Positions 34,820 through 44,698 are shown, counted from the first letter of the stretch. The stretch is 64,000 nucleotides of DNA from Arthrobacter sp. NicSoilC5 (GCF_019977395.1 NZ_AP024660.1:3968001-4032000); one strand, 5' to 3'. A program made the numbers and translations. Notes: generated by a model not told the origin, from the sequence alone.

Positions 34820-35734
34820 TCAGCTGGTCAGGTTGGAGACTGGGACTGGGTTGATGGTCTGGTGCGGGATGGCGGAGCGGCCGTCCAGTCCGCCACACGA
34901 GGCGGCGGCGGTGCGGCCGGCGAACACGGCCGCGTCCACCAGCGGAAGGCCGGCGGCGACGGCGGCAAGGAGGGCTCCGTGGTACACGTCGCCGGCGCCG
35001 AGGGTTGAGACGATGGTGGCGGGGGTGGCCGGGACATGGACGGGTTCGCCGCCGCGTTCCGCCACCCAGGCGCCCTCGGAGCCGGCGGTGGCGACGACGG
35101 CGGTGGCGCCGTCGTCGAGCGCCTTGCCCAGGAGGGCCTCGGGGGAGAGGCCCGCGCCGTACTCCGCCTGGAGCCTTTCGATGGTGGGCACGTAGAGCGC
35201 GACGCCGCGGGGGTTGAAGGCGGGGATCGGATTGCCGGCGTCGACGCTGATGTTCAGGTTCGCGGGGTTGAAGCCGGGCACAGAGGCGACGGCGTTCCAG
35301 CCCAGGTGGTCCACATGGACCCAGGCGGCCGACTGCAGCAGTTCGGCGAAGCGGCTGCCGGCGGGAAAGCTGACGGGAGGGACCGGCCGGGTGACGATGG
35401 CCCGGCTTTCGGTGGCCTTGCTGACCACGATCACGCTGGCTCCGGTTTTGACGCCCGGATCGCGGATGACGGCGGACGTGTCAACGCCTTCCCCCTGGAG
35501 CCCGGCGATGATGCGGTCTCCTTCTTCATCGGTGCCGAGGACGCCGGCGAAGGCGGTGCTGGCGCCTGCCCGGGCCGCCGCGACGGCCGCCGTAGCTGCG
35601 GGGCCGCCGCCCGCCGTCGCAAAATCCACGGCGACGGTGCGGCTGTCCGCGGCCGGGAAATCCTCCACCAGGGCGATGGAGTCAAGGGTGGCACAGCCTA
35701 CGAAAAGCAGGGTTCCAGTTGACGGTTGGGGCAC
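34820..35734 (-). CDS. PfkB family sugar kinase, probable sulfofructose kinase (YihV-like)
   Basis: 304 residues of the ribokinase fold. The N-terminal signature is ATLDSIALVEDFPAAD, followed by GGGPAATAAVAAARAG (~45). The C-terminal PfkB signature holds the catalytic Asp in STLGAGDVYHGALLAAVAAG (~245). In the sulfo-EMP pathway it phosphorylates sulfofructose at C1 before the aldolase. The start is GTG 35734 with GAGGTGG upstream; the open frame continues to 35779. First gene of the leftward operon, it faces a promoter region with a DeoR-type operator. Confidence 0.87.
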   Translation of the reverse strand: MPQPSTGTLLFVGCATLDSIALVEDFPAADSRTVAVDFATAGGGPAATAAVAAARAGASTAFAGVLGTDEEGDRIIAGLQGEGVDTSAVIRDPGVKTGASVIVVSKATESRAIVTRPVPPVSFPAGSRFAELLQSAAWVHVDHLGWNAVASVPGFNPANLNISVDAGNPIPAFNPRGVALYVPTIERLQAEYGAGLSPEALLGKALDDGATAVVATAGSEGAWVAERGGEPVHVPATPATIVSTLGAGDVYHGALLAAVAAGLPLVDAAVFAGRTAAASCGGLDGRSAIPHQTINPVPVSNLTS

Positions 35735-35770
35735 GTTCCACCTCGTTGTAGTTCCGGCTGGTATTGAAGA

Positions 35771-37016
<1,246 letters not shown>

Positions 37017-37024
37017 AAGAATTT

Positions 37025-37040
37025 TGTTGGAAGTCCAACA
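37025..37040. promoter_or_regulatory. Perfect DeoR-operator-like dyad upstream of the regulator gene
   Basis: TGTTGGAAGTCCAACA: two 7-base arms, exact reverse complements, 2-base spacer. It lies 8 bases after the Gfo/Idh stop and 45 bases before the DeoR start. The copy at 35786-35801 in the divergent promoter matches 13 of 16 bases. Probable binding site of the DeoR regulator, giving autoregulation. Confidence 0.75.
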
Positions 37041-37085
37041 TCCCGCCAGGCTCCTGCCCGGCATATTGGGGAGGGAAGAGCAGCT

Positions 37086-37868
37086 ATGAGCACCGCACAT
37101 GAAGAGGCGCCGCTGACGCCCCGCCAGCGCACCATCCTGGACGAGCTGGGCCGGAGGGGCTTCATTTCCACGAACGACCTGGCGGAGACGTTCGCGGTCT
37201 CCGACATGACCGTGCGGCGTGACACCCGGGTCCTGTCCAAGCGCGGACTGGCCCGGGTGGTGCACGGCGGCGTCAGCGCAGTGGACGGGCATGGCCAGAA
37301 CGCGGACTTCGCCGCCCGGGTGAGGGAGGATGCCGATGCCAAACTCCGGGTGGCGCGCGCCTGCATCTCGTTGATCGGCGAGCGGGACGCCATCATCCTG
37401 GATGCCGGCACCACCACTTACCAGATCGCGCAGGAGCTGCCCACATCCTTCACGGGCACCATCATCACGCATTCCGCGCCCGCCATCCAGCGCTGCCTCC
37501 AGCTCACGGCGGCGCGAACCATCTGCCTTGGCGGGGAGCTGCTGCTGGACAGCCAGGCGTTCAACGGCCCCATGACGGTCACGGCTGCGGCCGGCCTGCG
37601 CGCCAAGACAGCCTTCATCGGCGTGACCGGCATCCATGACGAGGCGTTCTATATTGAGCGGGACGTGGAACGCGCCACTAAGATCGCCCTTATGAATTCA
37701 GCGGAACAGGTGGTGGTGGTCGCCACCCATCAAAAGATGCTGCGGTACGCTCTGGCGCGGCTTGCGGCCTTCGATGCGGTGGACATCCTGGTGACGGACG
37801 CCCCGCCGCCGCGGGTAATCGAGGATGCCCTGGGCGCCGCCAACGTGAAGCTGATGGTCGCCGCGTGA
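37086..37868 (+). CDS. DeoR family transcriptional regulator of the sulfoquinovose locus
   Basis: 260 residues. The N-terminal DeoR winged helix is typical: TPRQRTILDELGRRGFIST, then VSDMTVRRDTRVLSKRGLAR, then VVHGG. The sensor domain follows with DAIILDAGTTTYQIAQELP (~100) and KTAFIGVTGIHDEAFYIERD (~180). E. coli uses the same family (YihW/CsqR) for sulfoquinovose genes. The effector is probably a phosphorylated or free sulfosugar. The ATG is preceded by GAGGGAAG. Its stop overlaps the next gene's start by 4 bases. Confidence 0.9.
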   Translation: MSTAHEEAPLTPRQRTILDELGRRGFISTNDLAETFAVSDMTVRRDTRVLSKRGLARVVHGGVSAVDGHGQNADFAARVREDADAKLRVARACISLIGERDAIILDAGTTTYQIAQELPTSFTGTIITHSAPAIQRCLQLTAARTICLGGELLLDSQAFNGPMTVTAAAGLRAKTAFIGVTGIHDEAFYIERDVERATKIALMNSAEQVVVVATHQKMLRYALARLAAFDAVDILVTDAPPPRVIEDALGAANVKLMVAA

Positions 37869-38782
37869 CGGCCCTGCTGCGCGTCTGCCTGCCCGCCCAA
37901 AACCTGCTGGACGCACTCGCGCCCATTGACGGCGTCGAGTTTGTCCTGTGGGACCTGGACGGACCCGCGCCGGAGGGCCGGCTGGACCTGTTGGTGCCCG
38001 GCTACATGGGCAAACCGTCGGCGCTCGCCGCTTTGGAGGGCGTAGACGTGGGCATGGTGCAGAGCCAGTCCATCGGGTACGACGGCGTCGCGGCAGTTCT
38101 GCCCGCCGGAATCACCTTCGCGAACGCGGCCGGCGTCCATGAGACGTCGACGGCGGAGCTCGCCGTGGGCATGATGGTGGCCTCCCAGCGGGGCATTCCG
38201 GACTTTGTCCGGAACCAGGAAACCGGAGCGTGGGACAACAGCCAGCGGCCCAGCCTGGCCGACCGGCGGGTGCTGCTGGTGGGATACGGGGGAGTGGGCA
38301 AGGCCATCGAGGCCCGGCTCCTGCCGTTCGAAACCGACGTCACCCGGATGGCCAGCCGCGCCCGTGAGGACGAGCGCGGGACCATCCACGGAATCGATTC
38401 GCTCTACGAGCAGCTGCCGCTGCACGAGATCGTGGTGGTCAGTGTTCCGCTCGGTGAGCAGACCCAGCAGCTGGTGGACGCCAAGTTCCTCGCGGCCATG
38501 CCGGACGGAGCCCTCTTGGTCAATGTGGCCCGCGGCCCTGTGGCGGACACCGACGCCCTCCTCGCCGAGACGTCGAGCGGCCGGCTCCGGGCCGCCCTGG
38601 ACGTGACCGATCCGGAACCGCTGCCGGCGGACCACCCGCTGTGGACCACACCGGGCGTGCTCATCACCCCGCACGTCGGCGGCGCCAGCTCGGCCATGTT
38701 CCCCCGGATGGTCCGGCTGCTCAGGAAGCAGATCGGCCTCCTGCTCGAGGGCAAGGACCCCGTGAACGTGGTCCTCCCTTAA
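37865..38782 (+). CDS. D-isomer-specific 2-hydroxyacid dehydrogenase family protein
   Basis: 305 residues. The NAD-binding loop is VLLVGYGGVGKAIEARL (~142). Catalytic Arg is in LVNVARGPV (~222), Glu in DPEPLPADHPLW (~250) and His in LITPHVGGASSAM (~270), the family's Arg-Glu-His triad. Substrates range from glycerate and lactate to phosphoglycerate. GTG 37865 overlaps the DeoR stop (GTGA), so it is co-translated with the regulator. A role in sulfosugar metabolism, for example on sulfolactate or glycerate, is possible but unproven. Confidence 0.87.
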   Translation: MTALLRVCLPAQNLLDALAPIDGVEFVLWDLDGPAPEGRLDLLVPGYMGKPSALAALEGVDVGMVQSQSIGYDGVAAVLPAGITFANAAGVHETSTAELAVGMMVASQRGIPDFVRNQETGAWDNSQRPSLADRRVLLVGYGGVGKAIEARLLPFETDVTRMASRAREDERGTIHGIDSLYEQLPLHEIVVVSVPLGEQTQQLVDAKFLAAMPDGALLVNVARGPVADTDALLAETSSGRLRAALDVTDPEPLPADHPLWTTPGVLITPHVGGASSAMFPRMVRLLRKQIGLLLEGKDPVNVVLP

Positions 38783-38813
38783 CGCCAGCGGCTCCGGCCC
38801 CTATGCTGGGCCC

Positions 38814-39281
38814 ATGTCCACTTTTGAAGTCCGCCGCAGCGCTGTCATCCCCGCTTCCGCAGAAGAGATCTTCCCGCTGGTGAACAACTTCCATGAGTGG
38901 ACCGCCTGGTCCCCCTGGGAAACGATTGACCCGGGCATGAGCCGCCGTTACTTCGGCAACGAAGCCGGCCCCGGCGCGGGGTATGAGTGGAGCGGCAACC
39001 GCAGGGCCGGCAGCGGCACCATGGAACTCACAGAATCCATACCCGCCAGCCTGATCCGGATCCGGCTGCAGTTCACCAAGCCGTTCAAGGCACTGAACCC
39101 CACCACGTTCAGCTTCACCCCGGTGGACACCGGTACCGAGGTGACCTGGCGGATGACGGGCGAGAACAAGGGCCTGGGCAGGGTGTTCGCACTGTTCATG
39201 GACATGGACAAGATGGTGGGCGCCGACTTCGAGCGAGGCCTCGCCGCACTGGCCTCCACGGTTGCGGCCAGGAAGAGCTGA
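38814..39281 (+). CDS. SRPBCC family (polyketide cyclase/START-like) protein
   Basis: 155 residues of a helix-grip fold: FEVRRSAVIPASAEEIFPLV, NNFHEWTAWSPWE, then GTEVTWRMTGENKG and a C-terminal helix (DMDKMVGADFERGLAALAS). Such proteins bind hydrophobic ligands and their function is often unknown. ATG 38814 has no ribosome binding site, and TATGCT ends 6 nt upstream (leaderless type). It is followed at 9 bp by a DUF1801-like gene. Confidence 0.85.
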   Translation: MSTFEVRRSAVIPASAEEIFPLVNNFHEWTAWSPWETIDPGMSRRYFGNEAGPGAGYEWSGNRRAGSGTMELTESIPASLIRIRLQFTKPFKALNPTTFSFTPVDTGTEVTWRMTGENKGLGRVFALFMDMDKMVGADFERGLAALASTVAARKS

Positions 39282-39289
39282 GGTTCCCG

Positions 39290-39634
39290 TTGGGCGCCGT
39301 GGACGAGGCGCTGGCTGCGCTGGATGAACCCGACCGCAGTTGCCTGCTGCATGTGGTGGAGACTGCACGCGCTCTGGCTCCCGGGGCCACGGAGGGGATG
39401 AGCTACGGCATGCCGGCCCTGAAACTCGACGGCAAACCGCTCTTGGCAGCCGTCCCGGCGGCAAAACACCTGTCGATCTTTCCCTTTTCCGGCGCGGTGG
39501 TGGAAGCGGTGGCCGGGCGCCTGGAAGGGTACTCGCTGTCCAAGGGGACCATCCGCTTCACCGCGGACCACCCCGTGCCCGACGACGTGCTGGAAGACAT
39601 TGTTCGGCTGCGGATGGCCGAGATCCGGAAGTAA
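39290..39634 (+). CDS. DUF1801 (YdhG-like) family protein
   Basis: 114 residues with the YdhG/DUF1801 fold: EGMSYGMPALKLDGKPLLAA, then KHLSIFPFSGAVVEA and a final TIRFTADHPVPDDVLEDIVR. Family proteins are described as iron-chaperone-like or of unknown function. Start TTG 39290 is chosen for GAGG 6 bases upstream; GTG 39299 is the alternative. It is probably co-transcribed with the SRPBCC gene. Confidence 0.8.
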   Translation: MGAVDEALAALDEPDRSCLLHVVETARALAPGATEGMSYGMPALKLDGKPLLAAVPAAKHLSIFPFSGAVVEAVAGRLEGYSLSKGTIRFTADHPVPDDVLEDIVRLRMAEIRK

Positions 39635-39749
39635 AGAAGCAGACGACGCCGGCCGGCACGGCAGGGGGCCCCTGCCTCCCGGTGGACCAGGAGGCTCCTC
39701 AGGACTTATGGTCCTACCTGCAGCCACGCCTGGCCACTAACGTGAGGCC

Positions 39750-40073
39750 ATGGCTGACACTCTTGCGTCCCTTGCGGAATCCTTCAAGAACATGGGCGTG
39801 ACCCGCGCCTACGGCACCCCCGTCAACCTGGGCGGGGAGGAGATCGTGCCCGTGGCGCTGGTGTCCTTCGGTTTCGGTGGTGGCACCGAAGCGGAGGATG
39901 GCGCCTCCGGCGGGGGCGGCGGCGGGTTCGTTGTGCCCCTGGGAATTTACCGGACGGTTAATGGGCGTCCGGCCTTCCGCCCCAACACCATCGCCGCGCT
40001 GGTATGCCTGGTGCCCCTCGTATCCGTAGCCGGCGCTGCCCTGCGTAAAGCAATCTGGGTGGCACGTAAGTAG
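39750..40073 (+). CDS. GerW (YtfJ) family protein
   Basis: 107 residues with the GerW/YtfJ signature: ESFKNMGVTRAYGTPVNLGG, VALVSFGFGGG, a seven-glycine stretch, and a C-terminal hydrophobic helix (TIAALVCLVPLVSVAGAALR). YtfJ takes part in Bacillus spore germination, but homologues are common in non-spore-forming actinobacteria with unknown roles. There is no ribosome binding site; TAACGT ends 6 nt before the ATG (leaderless type). The 237 bases after it hold no gene. Confidence 0.85.
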   Translation: MADTLASLAESFKNMGVTRAYGTPVNLGGEEIVPVALVSFGFGGGTEAEDGASGGGGGGFVVPLGIYRTVNGRPAFRPNTIAALVCLVPLVSVAGAALRKAIWVARK

Positions 40074-40310
40074 CAGGGGGAGGCCGTTTCCGGGCCGTTT
40101 AAATCCCCTATTCCGTCGTGGGATGTTCGGTCCCATAATGGCCTCGTAGACTTCGGGAACCTCCCGCTGCTGTTCTGCGCCGCGGCGGACCCAGGGGTTC
40201 CAGGCGGCCGCCCCGGCAATCGGCGGGAAGGACGGCCACGACGCCCGGCGGGGGACGGCCGGACCATTTCAGGGGGAGAGCAACGCCATCAGAGCACAAG
40301 GAGATTCGTC

Positions 40311-40697
40311 ATGCTCAAAGATATGGAAGTCATGGCTGTGCTGCCGGCCAAGGACATCGACCGGGCGCGGGATTTTTATCGGGACAAGCTGGGGTTTGAG
40401 CCCGAGCGGACAATGGCGGACGGCGGCCTTGTCTACCGGTGCGGAAAGGGAACCTCGTTCCTGATCTACCAGACGGACAACGCCGGTTCGGCCAAGAACA
40501 CGCAAATTGGCTGGGCCACGGACGACGTTCAGCGGGACGTGGACGAACTCCGGGCCCGCGGCGTCGTTTTCGAGGATTACGACATGCCAGGGCTGAAGAC
40601 CGAGAACGGCATCGCAACGATGGAGGGGTACGGCCAGGCAGCGTGGTTCCTGGACAGCGAGGGCAACATCCTGAACATCTCCTCCATTCCGTCCTGA
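40311..40697 (+). CDS. VOC (glyoxalase/bleomycin-resistance) family protein
   Basis: 128 residues with two beta-alpha-beta-beta-beta modules: AVLPAKDIDRARDFYRDKLG, and TQIGWATDDVQRDVDELRAR leading to AWFLDSEGNILNISS. Metal ligands are not obvious and the substrate is unknown. AAGGAG lies 6-7 bases before the ATG. Confidence 0.88.
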   Translation: MLKDMEVMAVLPAKDIDRARDFYRDKLGFEPERTMADGGLVYRCGKGTSFLIYQTDNAGSAKNTQIGWATDDVQRDVDELRARGVVFEDYDMPGLKTENGIATMEGYGQAAWFLDSEGNILNISSIPS

Positions 40698-40829
40698 CGG
40701 CCAAGGCTTGCAGCAGGAGGTTCAGCAATAAAACGGTCGACGCCGGCACTTGCCGCCTAAAGCACCCGCACCCGGGCGCGTGGCAGCGGCAGGCCGGCGC
40801 CGCCGTCGTCAGCGGTACGGAAGGAAGGG

Positions 40830-41186
40830 ATGGCATTGGGTGCGGAAGAGGCGGTGCCGGAGACGAAGGGCGTCTCCATGGAGCTTCTGGCCACGGTGGA
40901 TCTTGCCGGGGAGATCGAGGGCATGGAAGGGCGCCAACTCCGCATGCGGATGGTGACCATCGAACCTGGCGGAGTCTTCGGGCCCCTCCATGACCACGTG
41001 GGCCGGCCCGGGACGGTTTATGTCCTGCAGGGGACCATCACGGAGCACCGGGACGGCCGGGTCACCGAGTACGGGCCGGGGGTGGGCTGGCAGGAGGACC
41101 GCCACACCACCCATTGGCTCGAGAACAAGGGAACGGTGCCGGTCGTCGAAATCTCGGTGGACATCGTGGCCGCCCCGCAACAGTGA
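40830..41186 (+). CDS. Cupin-domain protein
   Basis: 118 residues. A conserved beta barrel has EPGGVFGPLHDHVGRPGTVY (two His, Glu-like ligands) and a second motif EDRHTTHWLENKGTVPVVE. These are mononuclear metal-cupin features. Function is unknown. AAGGAAGG lies directly before the ATG. The 130 bases upstream contain a weak inverted repeat but no gene. Confidence 0.85.
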   Translation: MALGAEEAVPETKGVSMELLATVDLAGEIEGMEGRQLRMRMVTIEPGGVFGPLHDHVGRPGTVYVLQGTITEHRDGRVTEYGPGVGWQEDRHTTHWLENKGTVPVVEISVDIVAAPQQ

Positions 41187-41210
41187 AGCCTCGCCACCGC
41201 AGCAGTGGGC

Positions 41211-42467
41211 TCAGACTGCGGGCTCGCGCCTGCCGAGGGCCATCCGGAGTGCGCCGCGAAGGGTGAGCCGGTTGCGCCTGGTGACCGCGATGACGGCGGC
41301 GATGCCAGCGAGCAGCACCACGATGCCGCCTACCGCGACGGACCAGCGGGCGCCGAACTCGCTGCCGATCCAACCCACCAGCGGCGAACCGATGGCGGTG
41401 CCGCCCTGGAGGATGGCCAGGTAGAGGGCCAGTACGCGGCCCCGGAACTGTGGCTCCACGGAGAGCTGGATGCTGGTGTTGCAGCTGTTAAGGAAAGTGA
41501 TGGACGCCAGGCCCACGGGAATCAGGATGGCCGCGTACACCCAAAAGTTCGGCGCGATGCTGCCCAGTATGGTGAAGACCCCCAGTCCCAGTGCCCCGCC
41601 CAGCAGAAACCGCAGCCGCGGTCCGGAACGGCGCGCCGCCAGGAGGGCGCCGGCCAGCGTGCCCACCGCCATGATGGAGCCGAGGAGCCCGAATTCGCTG
41701 GGGCCCATGCTGAATTCCGTGGTGGCCATCAGCGAGTTGATCACCGGGAAGTTCATGCCGAACGCGCCGAGGATGCCCACCAGGACCATGATCAGCATCA
41801 GGTCCGGACGGCGCCGCACGTAACGGATGCCCTCGGCCACCTGGTGTTTGTTCCGGTCTCCCTTGGCAACGGGGGCAGGCTGCGTGGTGCGGATCCGGAA
41901 CAGCGAGACCAGGACGGCGGCGAAGCTCGCGGCGTTCAGGAGGAACACCGGGCCGGTACCCACCCAGGCGATGAGCACGCCGGCGATCGCAGGACCGGTG
42001 AGCCGGGCGGTGTTGAAGGACGCCGAGTTAAGCGCCACTGCGTTGGAGATGTTGTCCTGGCCCACCAGTTCGGAAACAAAGGCCTGGCGTGCGGGTGCAT
42101 CCACGGCGCTGGCCACGCCCAGGCAGAAGGCGGCAACGTAGGCGTGCCACAGCTGGGCGGTGCCGGTGACCACCAGGAGGCCGATGGCGAGGGCCGTGAA
42201 GCCCATGGCCAGCTGCGTCCACATGAGGATGATGCGCTTGCGGTAGCGGTCCGCCAGTACCCCGCCGTAGGGCCCGAACAGCAGCATGGGCAGGAACTGC
42301 AGGCCCGTGGTGAGGCCGACGGCGGCACCTGAGTGGTCGGTGAGGACGGTCAGGACCAGCCAGTCCTGGGCCACGCGCTGCATCCAGGTGCCGATGTTGG
42401 AGACGATCGCGCCGCTGGCCCAGATGCGGTAGTTGGGGTTCTCCAGGGCCCGGAACATCGCGCTCAT
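41211..42467 (-). CDS. MFS transporter, EntS-like (DHA3)
   Basis: 418 residues, 12 membrane segments. N-terminal MSAMFRALENPNYRIWASGA and ISNIGTWMQRVAQDWLVL-type sequence mark the enterobactin-exporter-like DHA3 group. Motif A is GGVLADRYRKRIILM (~75). It exports an unknown compound. Start ATG 42467 overlaps the MarR stop by four bases (ATGA), so expression is coupled to the MarR-type repressor, a common drug-efflux arrangement. Confidence 0.88.
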   Translation of the reverse strand: MSAMFRALENPNYRIWASGAIVSNIGTWMQRVAQDWLVLTVLTDHSGAAVGLTTGLQFLPMLLFGPYGGVLADRYRKRIILMWTQLAMGFTALAIGLLVVTGTAQLWHAYVAAFCLGVASAVDAPARQAFVSELVGQDNISNAVALNSASFNTARLTGPAIAGVLIAWVGTGPVFLLNAASFAAVLVSLFRIRTTQPAPVAKGDRNKHQVAEGIRYVRRRPDLMLIMVLVGILGAFGMNFPVINSLMATTEFSMGPSEFGLLGSIMAVGTLAGALLAARRSGPRLRFLLGGALGLGVFTILGSIAPNFWVYAAILIPVGLASITFLNSCNTSIQLSVEPQFRGRVLALYLAILQGGTAIGSPLVGWIGSEFGARWSVAVGGIVVLLAGIAAVIAVTRRNRLTLRGALRMALGRREPAV

Positions 42468-42925
42468 TTGCCGCTCATTTCCTGCATGATGCGGGCCGCG
42501 CGGCTGAGGGTGAGCCGGTCTTCCTCGCTGAGTCCGGCCACGCGCTGGGCCAGCCACGCGGTGCGCTGGCTTCGGGCCTCTGCCAGGACCTTCCTGCCGG
42601 CACCGGTGATCTCCACGCGGACCTGCCGGCCATCGTCGGGATTGGCCGACCGGGTAACGAAGCCCTGGTCGGCGAGGGCATTGACGATCCTGGTCATGGA
42701 CGGTGCCTGGACGTGTTCACTTTCGGCCAGCGCGCGCAGGGTGCTGGGACCGCTGCCGTTGAGCAGTGCCAGTACCGTGTACTGGCCGGGGGTGATGATT
42801 TCGCCTGTTGCCTCAACGCGGAGCCGGCGCGAGGTGCGCATCACGGCGGTGCGGAGATCGATGGCGAGGGTATCCGGGGCGGTGGGGTCTGCGGTTGCCT
42901 GGTTCTGCGTCTGGGTGGGGGACAT
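42464..42925 (-). CDS. MarR family transcriptional regulator
   Basis: 153 residues. The MarR winged helix is visible: GEIITPGQYTVLALLNGSGP, then STLRALAESEHVQAPSMTRI, VNALADQGFVTRSANPDDGRQ and a dimerising C-terminal helix pair. It probably represses itself and the coupled MFS gene. ATG 42925 has AGGAGG 12 bases upstream; a TTG at 42961 would add 12 residues but would place the start inside the operator palindrome. Two dyads lie upstream. Confidence 0.88.
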   Translation of the reverse strand: MSPTQTQNQATADPTAPDTLAIDLRTAVMRTSRRLRVEATGEIITPGQYTVLALLNGSGPSTLRALAESEHVQAPSMTRIVNALADQGFVTRSANPDDGRQVRVEITGAGRKVLAEARSQRTAWLAQRVAGLSEEDRLTLSRAARIMQEMSGK

Positions 42926-42953
42926 GTAGGTGGATGCGCCTCCTGCGGTGTTT

Positions 42954-42983
42954 ATTAGCAATGCTAATTAGTTCTGCTAACTA
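42954..42983. promoter_or_regulatory. MarR operator: two adjacent palindromes
   Basis: ATTAGCAATGCTAAT (42954-42968) is a perfect 7+1+7 palindrome. TAGTT-CTGCT-AACTA (42969-42983) follows directly with 5-base arms. The A+T-rich block stands out from its surroundings and lies 30-60 bases upstream of the MarR start. MarR proteins bind such dyads as dimers. Confidence 0.7.
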
Positions 42984-43057
42984 TTATGCTCCGGCTGGTT
43001 GCCGGAGGCAATGGATGCGGATGTGGTTTTGGTGACAGCTCCGGCACAATGGGAGCC

Positions 43058-43564
43058 GTGACTGGGCGCAGAACTGACGGAAACCGTAAGCCGTGGCTGT
43101 CGTGGAAGGGGAAACTGAACCTGGCCGTGACCGTCCTGGTCCTTTGCTTGGGGCCGGTGATGATCGGCGTGGGCAGCTTCATGATCAACTCTGATCAAGA
43201 GCTTGCACGGACCGGGGCGCAGACCACCGGAACAATCGTCCACTTCGACGACGTCACCAAGGCTTCGGAGCGCAGGATCAGGGTCGACTACACGGCCGCG
43301 GATGGGGTGCCCCGCAAGACGTTCGCGGCCGTGGACCACGACCAGCATCCCGTGGTGGGCAACAGCGTCACCGTCACCTATGCCGAAAATAATCCGGGCC
43401 GGGCGATTGTGCCCGGCTACGAGAGCGACGGGGTGTGGCTGCGCGGTGCCGGCGTGGTCCTGACGGTCATCTTCGGTCTCATCGGGCTCCTGTTCGCCGT
43501 CCTGGTCGGCAGCGCTGTCCTGCGGGCTAAATTCCGGGCGCGCCGAACGCAGCAGGTGGTGTAG
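43058..43564 (+). CDS. DUF3592 domain membrane protein
   Basis: 168 residues. Two membrane segments (LNLAVTVLVLCLGPVMIGVG and VVLTVIFGLIGLLFAVLVG) flank an extracytoplasmic domain with TTGTIVHFDDV and VGNSVTVTYAENNPGRAIVP, the DUF3592 core. Function is unknown. GTG 43058 lacks a clear ribosome binding site; CACAAT ends 7 nt upstream. It diverges from the MarR gene. Confidence 0.8.
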   Translation: MTGRRTDGNRKPWLSWKGKLNLAVTVLVLCLGPVMIGVGSFMINSDQELARTGAQTTGTIVHFDDVTKASERRIRVDYTAADGVPRKTFAAVDHDQHPVVGNSVTVTYAENNPGRAIVPGYESDGVWLRGAGVVLTVIFGLIGLLFAVLVGSAVLRAKFRARRTQQVV

Positions 43565-43638
43565 CTGGGCCTTGTGGCGGTCCGGTGCCTGTACCGGGTC
43601 TGTCCGCTGCTGCCGGACCGGCGTAGGCTGTGCGCACC

Positions 43639-44244
43639 ATGACTGAACAGCAGCCCTATGAGGTGGTCCGGCGCTATCCGCACTTCGAGCTGCGCCGGTA
43701 TCCGGATTACGTGGTGGCCGAAATAACCGTGAACGCGGATTTTGACCGCGCCGGCAACGCGGCCTTCCGGTATCTCTTCAACTACATCAGCGGCAGCAAC
43801 ACTGCCCGGCAGAAACTTGCCATGACCGCCCCGGTGATCCAGGAAGCGGGACCGCAGAAGCTCGCCATGACAACGCCCGTACTCCAAAGCGGTTCGCTGC
43901 CCGGCGCCGGGCAGGCCGCCGAATTTTCGGTCGCCTTTGTCCTGCCCGCCGGCGTGACCGCGGACACTGCTCCGGTGCCAGACGATCCCAAGGTCAGGGT
44001 GCGGGCGGTGCGCGGTTCTTTGGCCGCCGTGCTGGGCTTCTCCGGCAGCGGTTCGGCATCGGCCTTTGAGCGGCGCAACAACGGATTGCAGGCAGCCCTC
44101 ACCCTGGCCGGCCTGACTCCGGTGGGCGCGCCCAGGTTCGCCCGCTTTGACCCGCCGTTCAAACCCTGGTTCCTGCGCCACAACGAGGTGGTCCAGGACG
44201 TGCTGGAACTCCAGCCCGGGGAGGCAGCGGCGCCGTCGTCGTAA
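43639..44244 (+). CDS. SOUL family heme-binding-like protein
   Basis: 201 residues of the SOUL/HBP fold: YEVVRRYPHFELRRYPDYVV, FRYLFNYISGSN, KLAMTAPVIQE and KLAMTTPVLQS (the duplicated MTAPV motif), and a final FDPPFKPWFLRHNEVV. Homologues bind heme or tetrapyrroles, but bacterial roles are unclear. TAGGCT ends 9 bases before the ATG, so the transcript has little or no leader. Confidence 0.88.
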   Translation: MTEQQPYEVVRRYPHFELRRYPDYVVAEITVNADFDRAGNAAFRYLFNYISGSNTARQKLAMTAPVIQEAGPQKLAMTTPVLQSGSLPGAGQAAEFSVAFVLPAGVTADTAPVPDDPKVRVRAVRGSLAAVLGFSGSGSASAFERRNNGLQAALTLAGLTPVGAPRFARFDPPFKPWFLRHNEVVQDVLELQPGEAAAPSS

Positions 44245-44305
44245 CGGGGTACCGCTGCTGACGCCCGCTCCGCGGTGGTGGTCTTGTGGCCGGCGCCCGG
44301 TCTTC

Positions 44306-44698
44306 CTAGCTTCTGTGTGCGTCCCGGACGTGCTCCTGCGTCTGGCCCTGCATGACCCAGCGGTTGCCGTCGGGATCGCTGAAGTAGGCGAACAGGACGC
44401 CGCCAAGGTCCTGGATCTCGCTGATATCCGCGCCGCGCCGGACCAGCTCGCTGCGGACTTCGGTGAGATCAGGAACAACCAGTTGGAGGCCCTCCAGGCT
44501 GCCCGGCGTCATGGTGGTCATGCCGGTGCCGATCACCACCGATGTGGCAGAACCCGGGGGAGTCAGTTGGACCACGCGAATGCCCGGGATGTGCTCCACA
44601 TCGTGGTCCAGGATGAATCCCAGTTTTTCCATGTAAAAGGCTTTTGATTTGTCGACGTCTGAAACCGGGACCTGTACAACCTCAAGGCGCATCTGCAT
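44306..44698 (-). CDS. VOC family protein (glyoxalase-like)
   Basis: 130 residues: MRLEVVQVPVSDVDKSKAFY, then LGFILDHDVEHIPGIRVVQL and the second module LQLVVPDLTEVRSELVRRGA ending FSDPDGNRWVMQ. The ligand set (His, Glu positions) is incomplete, so enzyme activity is uncertain. ATG 44698 is chosen because TAGAGT ends 7 bases upstream, with no ribosome binding site (leaderless type); ATG 44692 is also possible. It diverges from the nuclease gene across a 280-base spacer without genes. Confidence 0.86.
   Translation of the reverse strand: MQMRLEVVQVPVSDVDKSKAFYMEKLGFILDHDVEHIPGIRVVQLTPPGSATSVVIGTGMTTMTPGSLEGLQLVVPDLTEVRSELVRRGADISEIQDLGGVLFAYFSDPDGNRWVMQGQTQEHVRDAHRS

Noticed and set aside
40080..40310. 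Possible small gene or riboswitch in the 237-base gap before the VOC gene
   Set aside because: No frame with a start signal and no recognisable riboswitch core were found; only short weak dyads.
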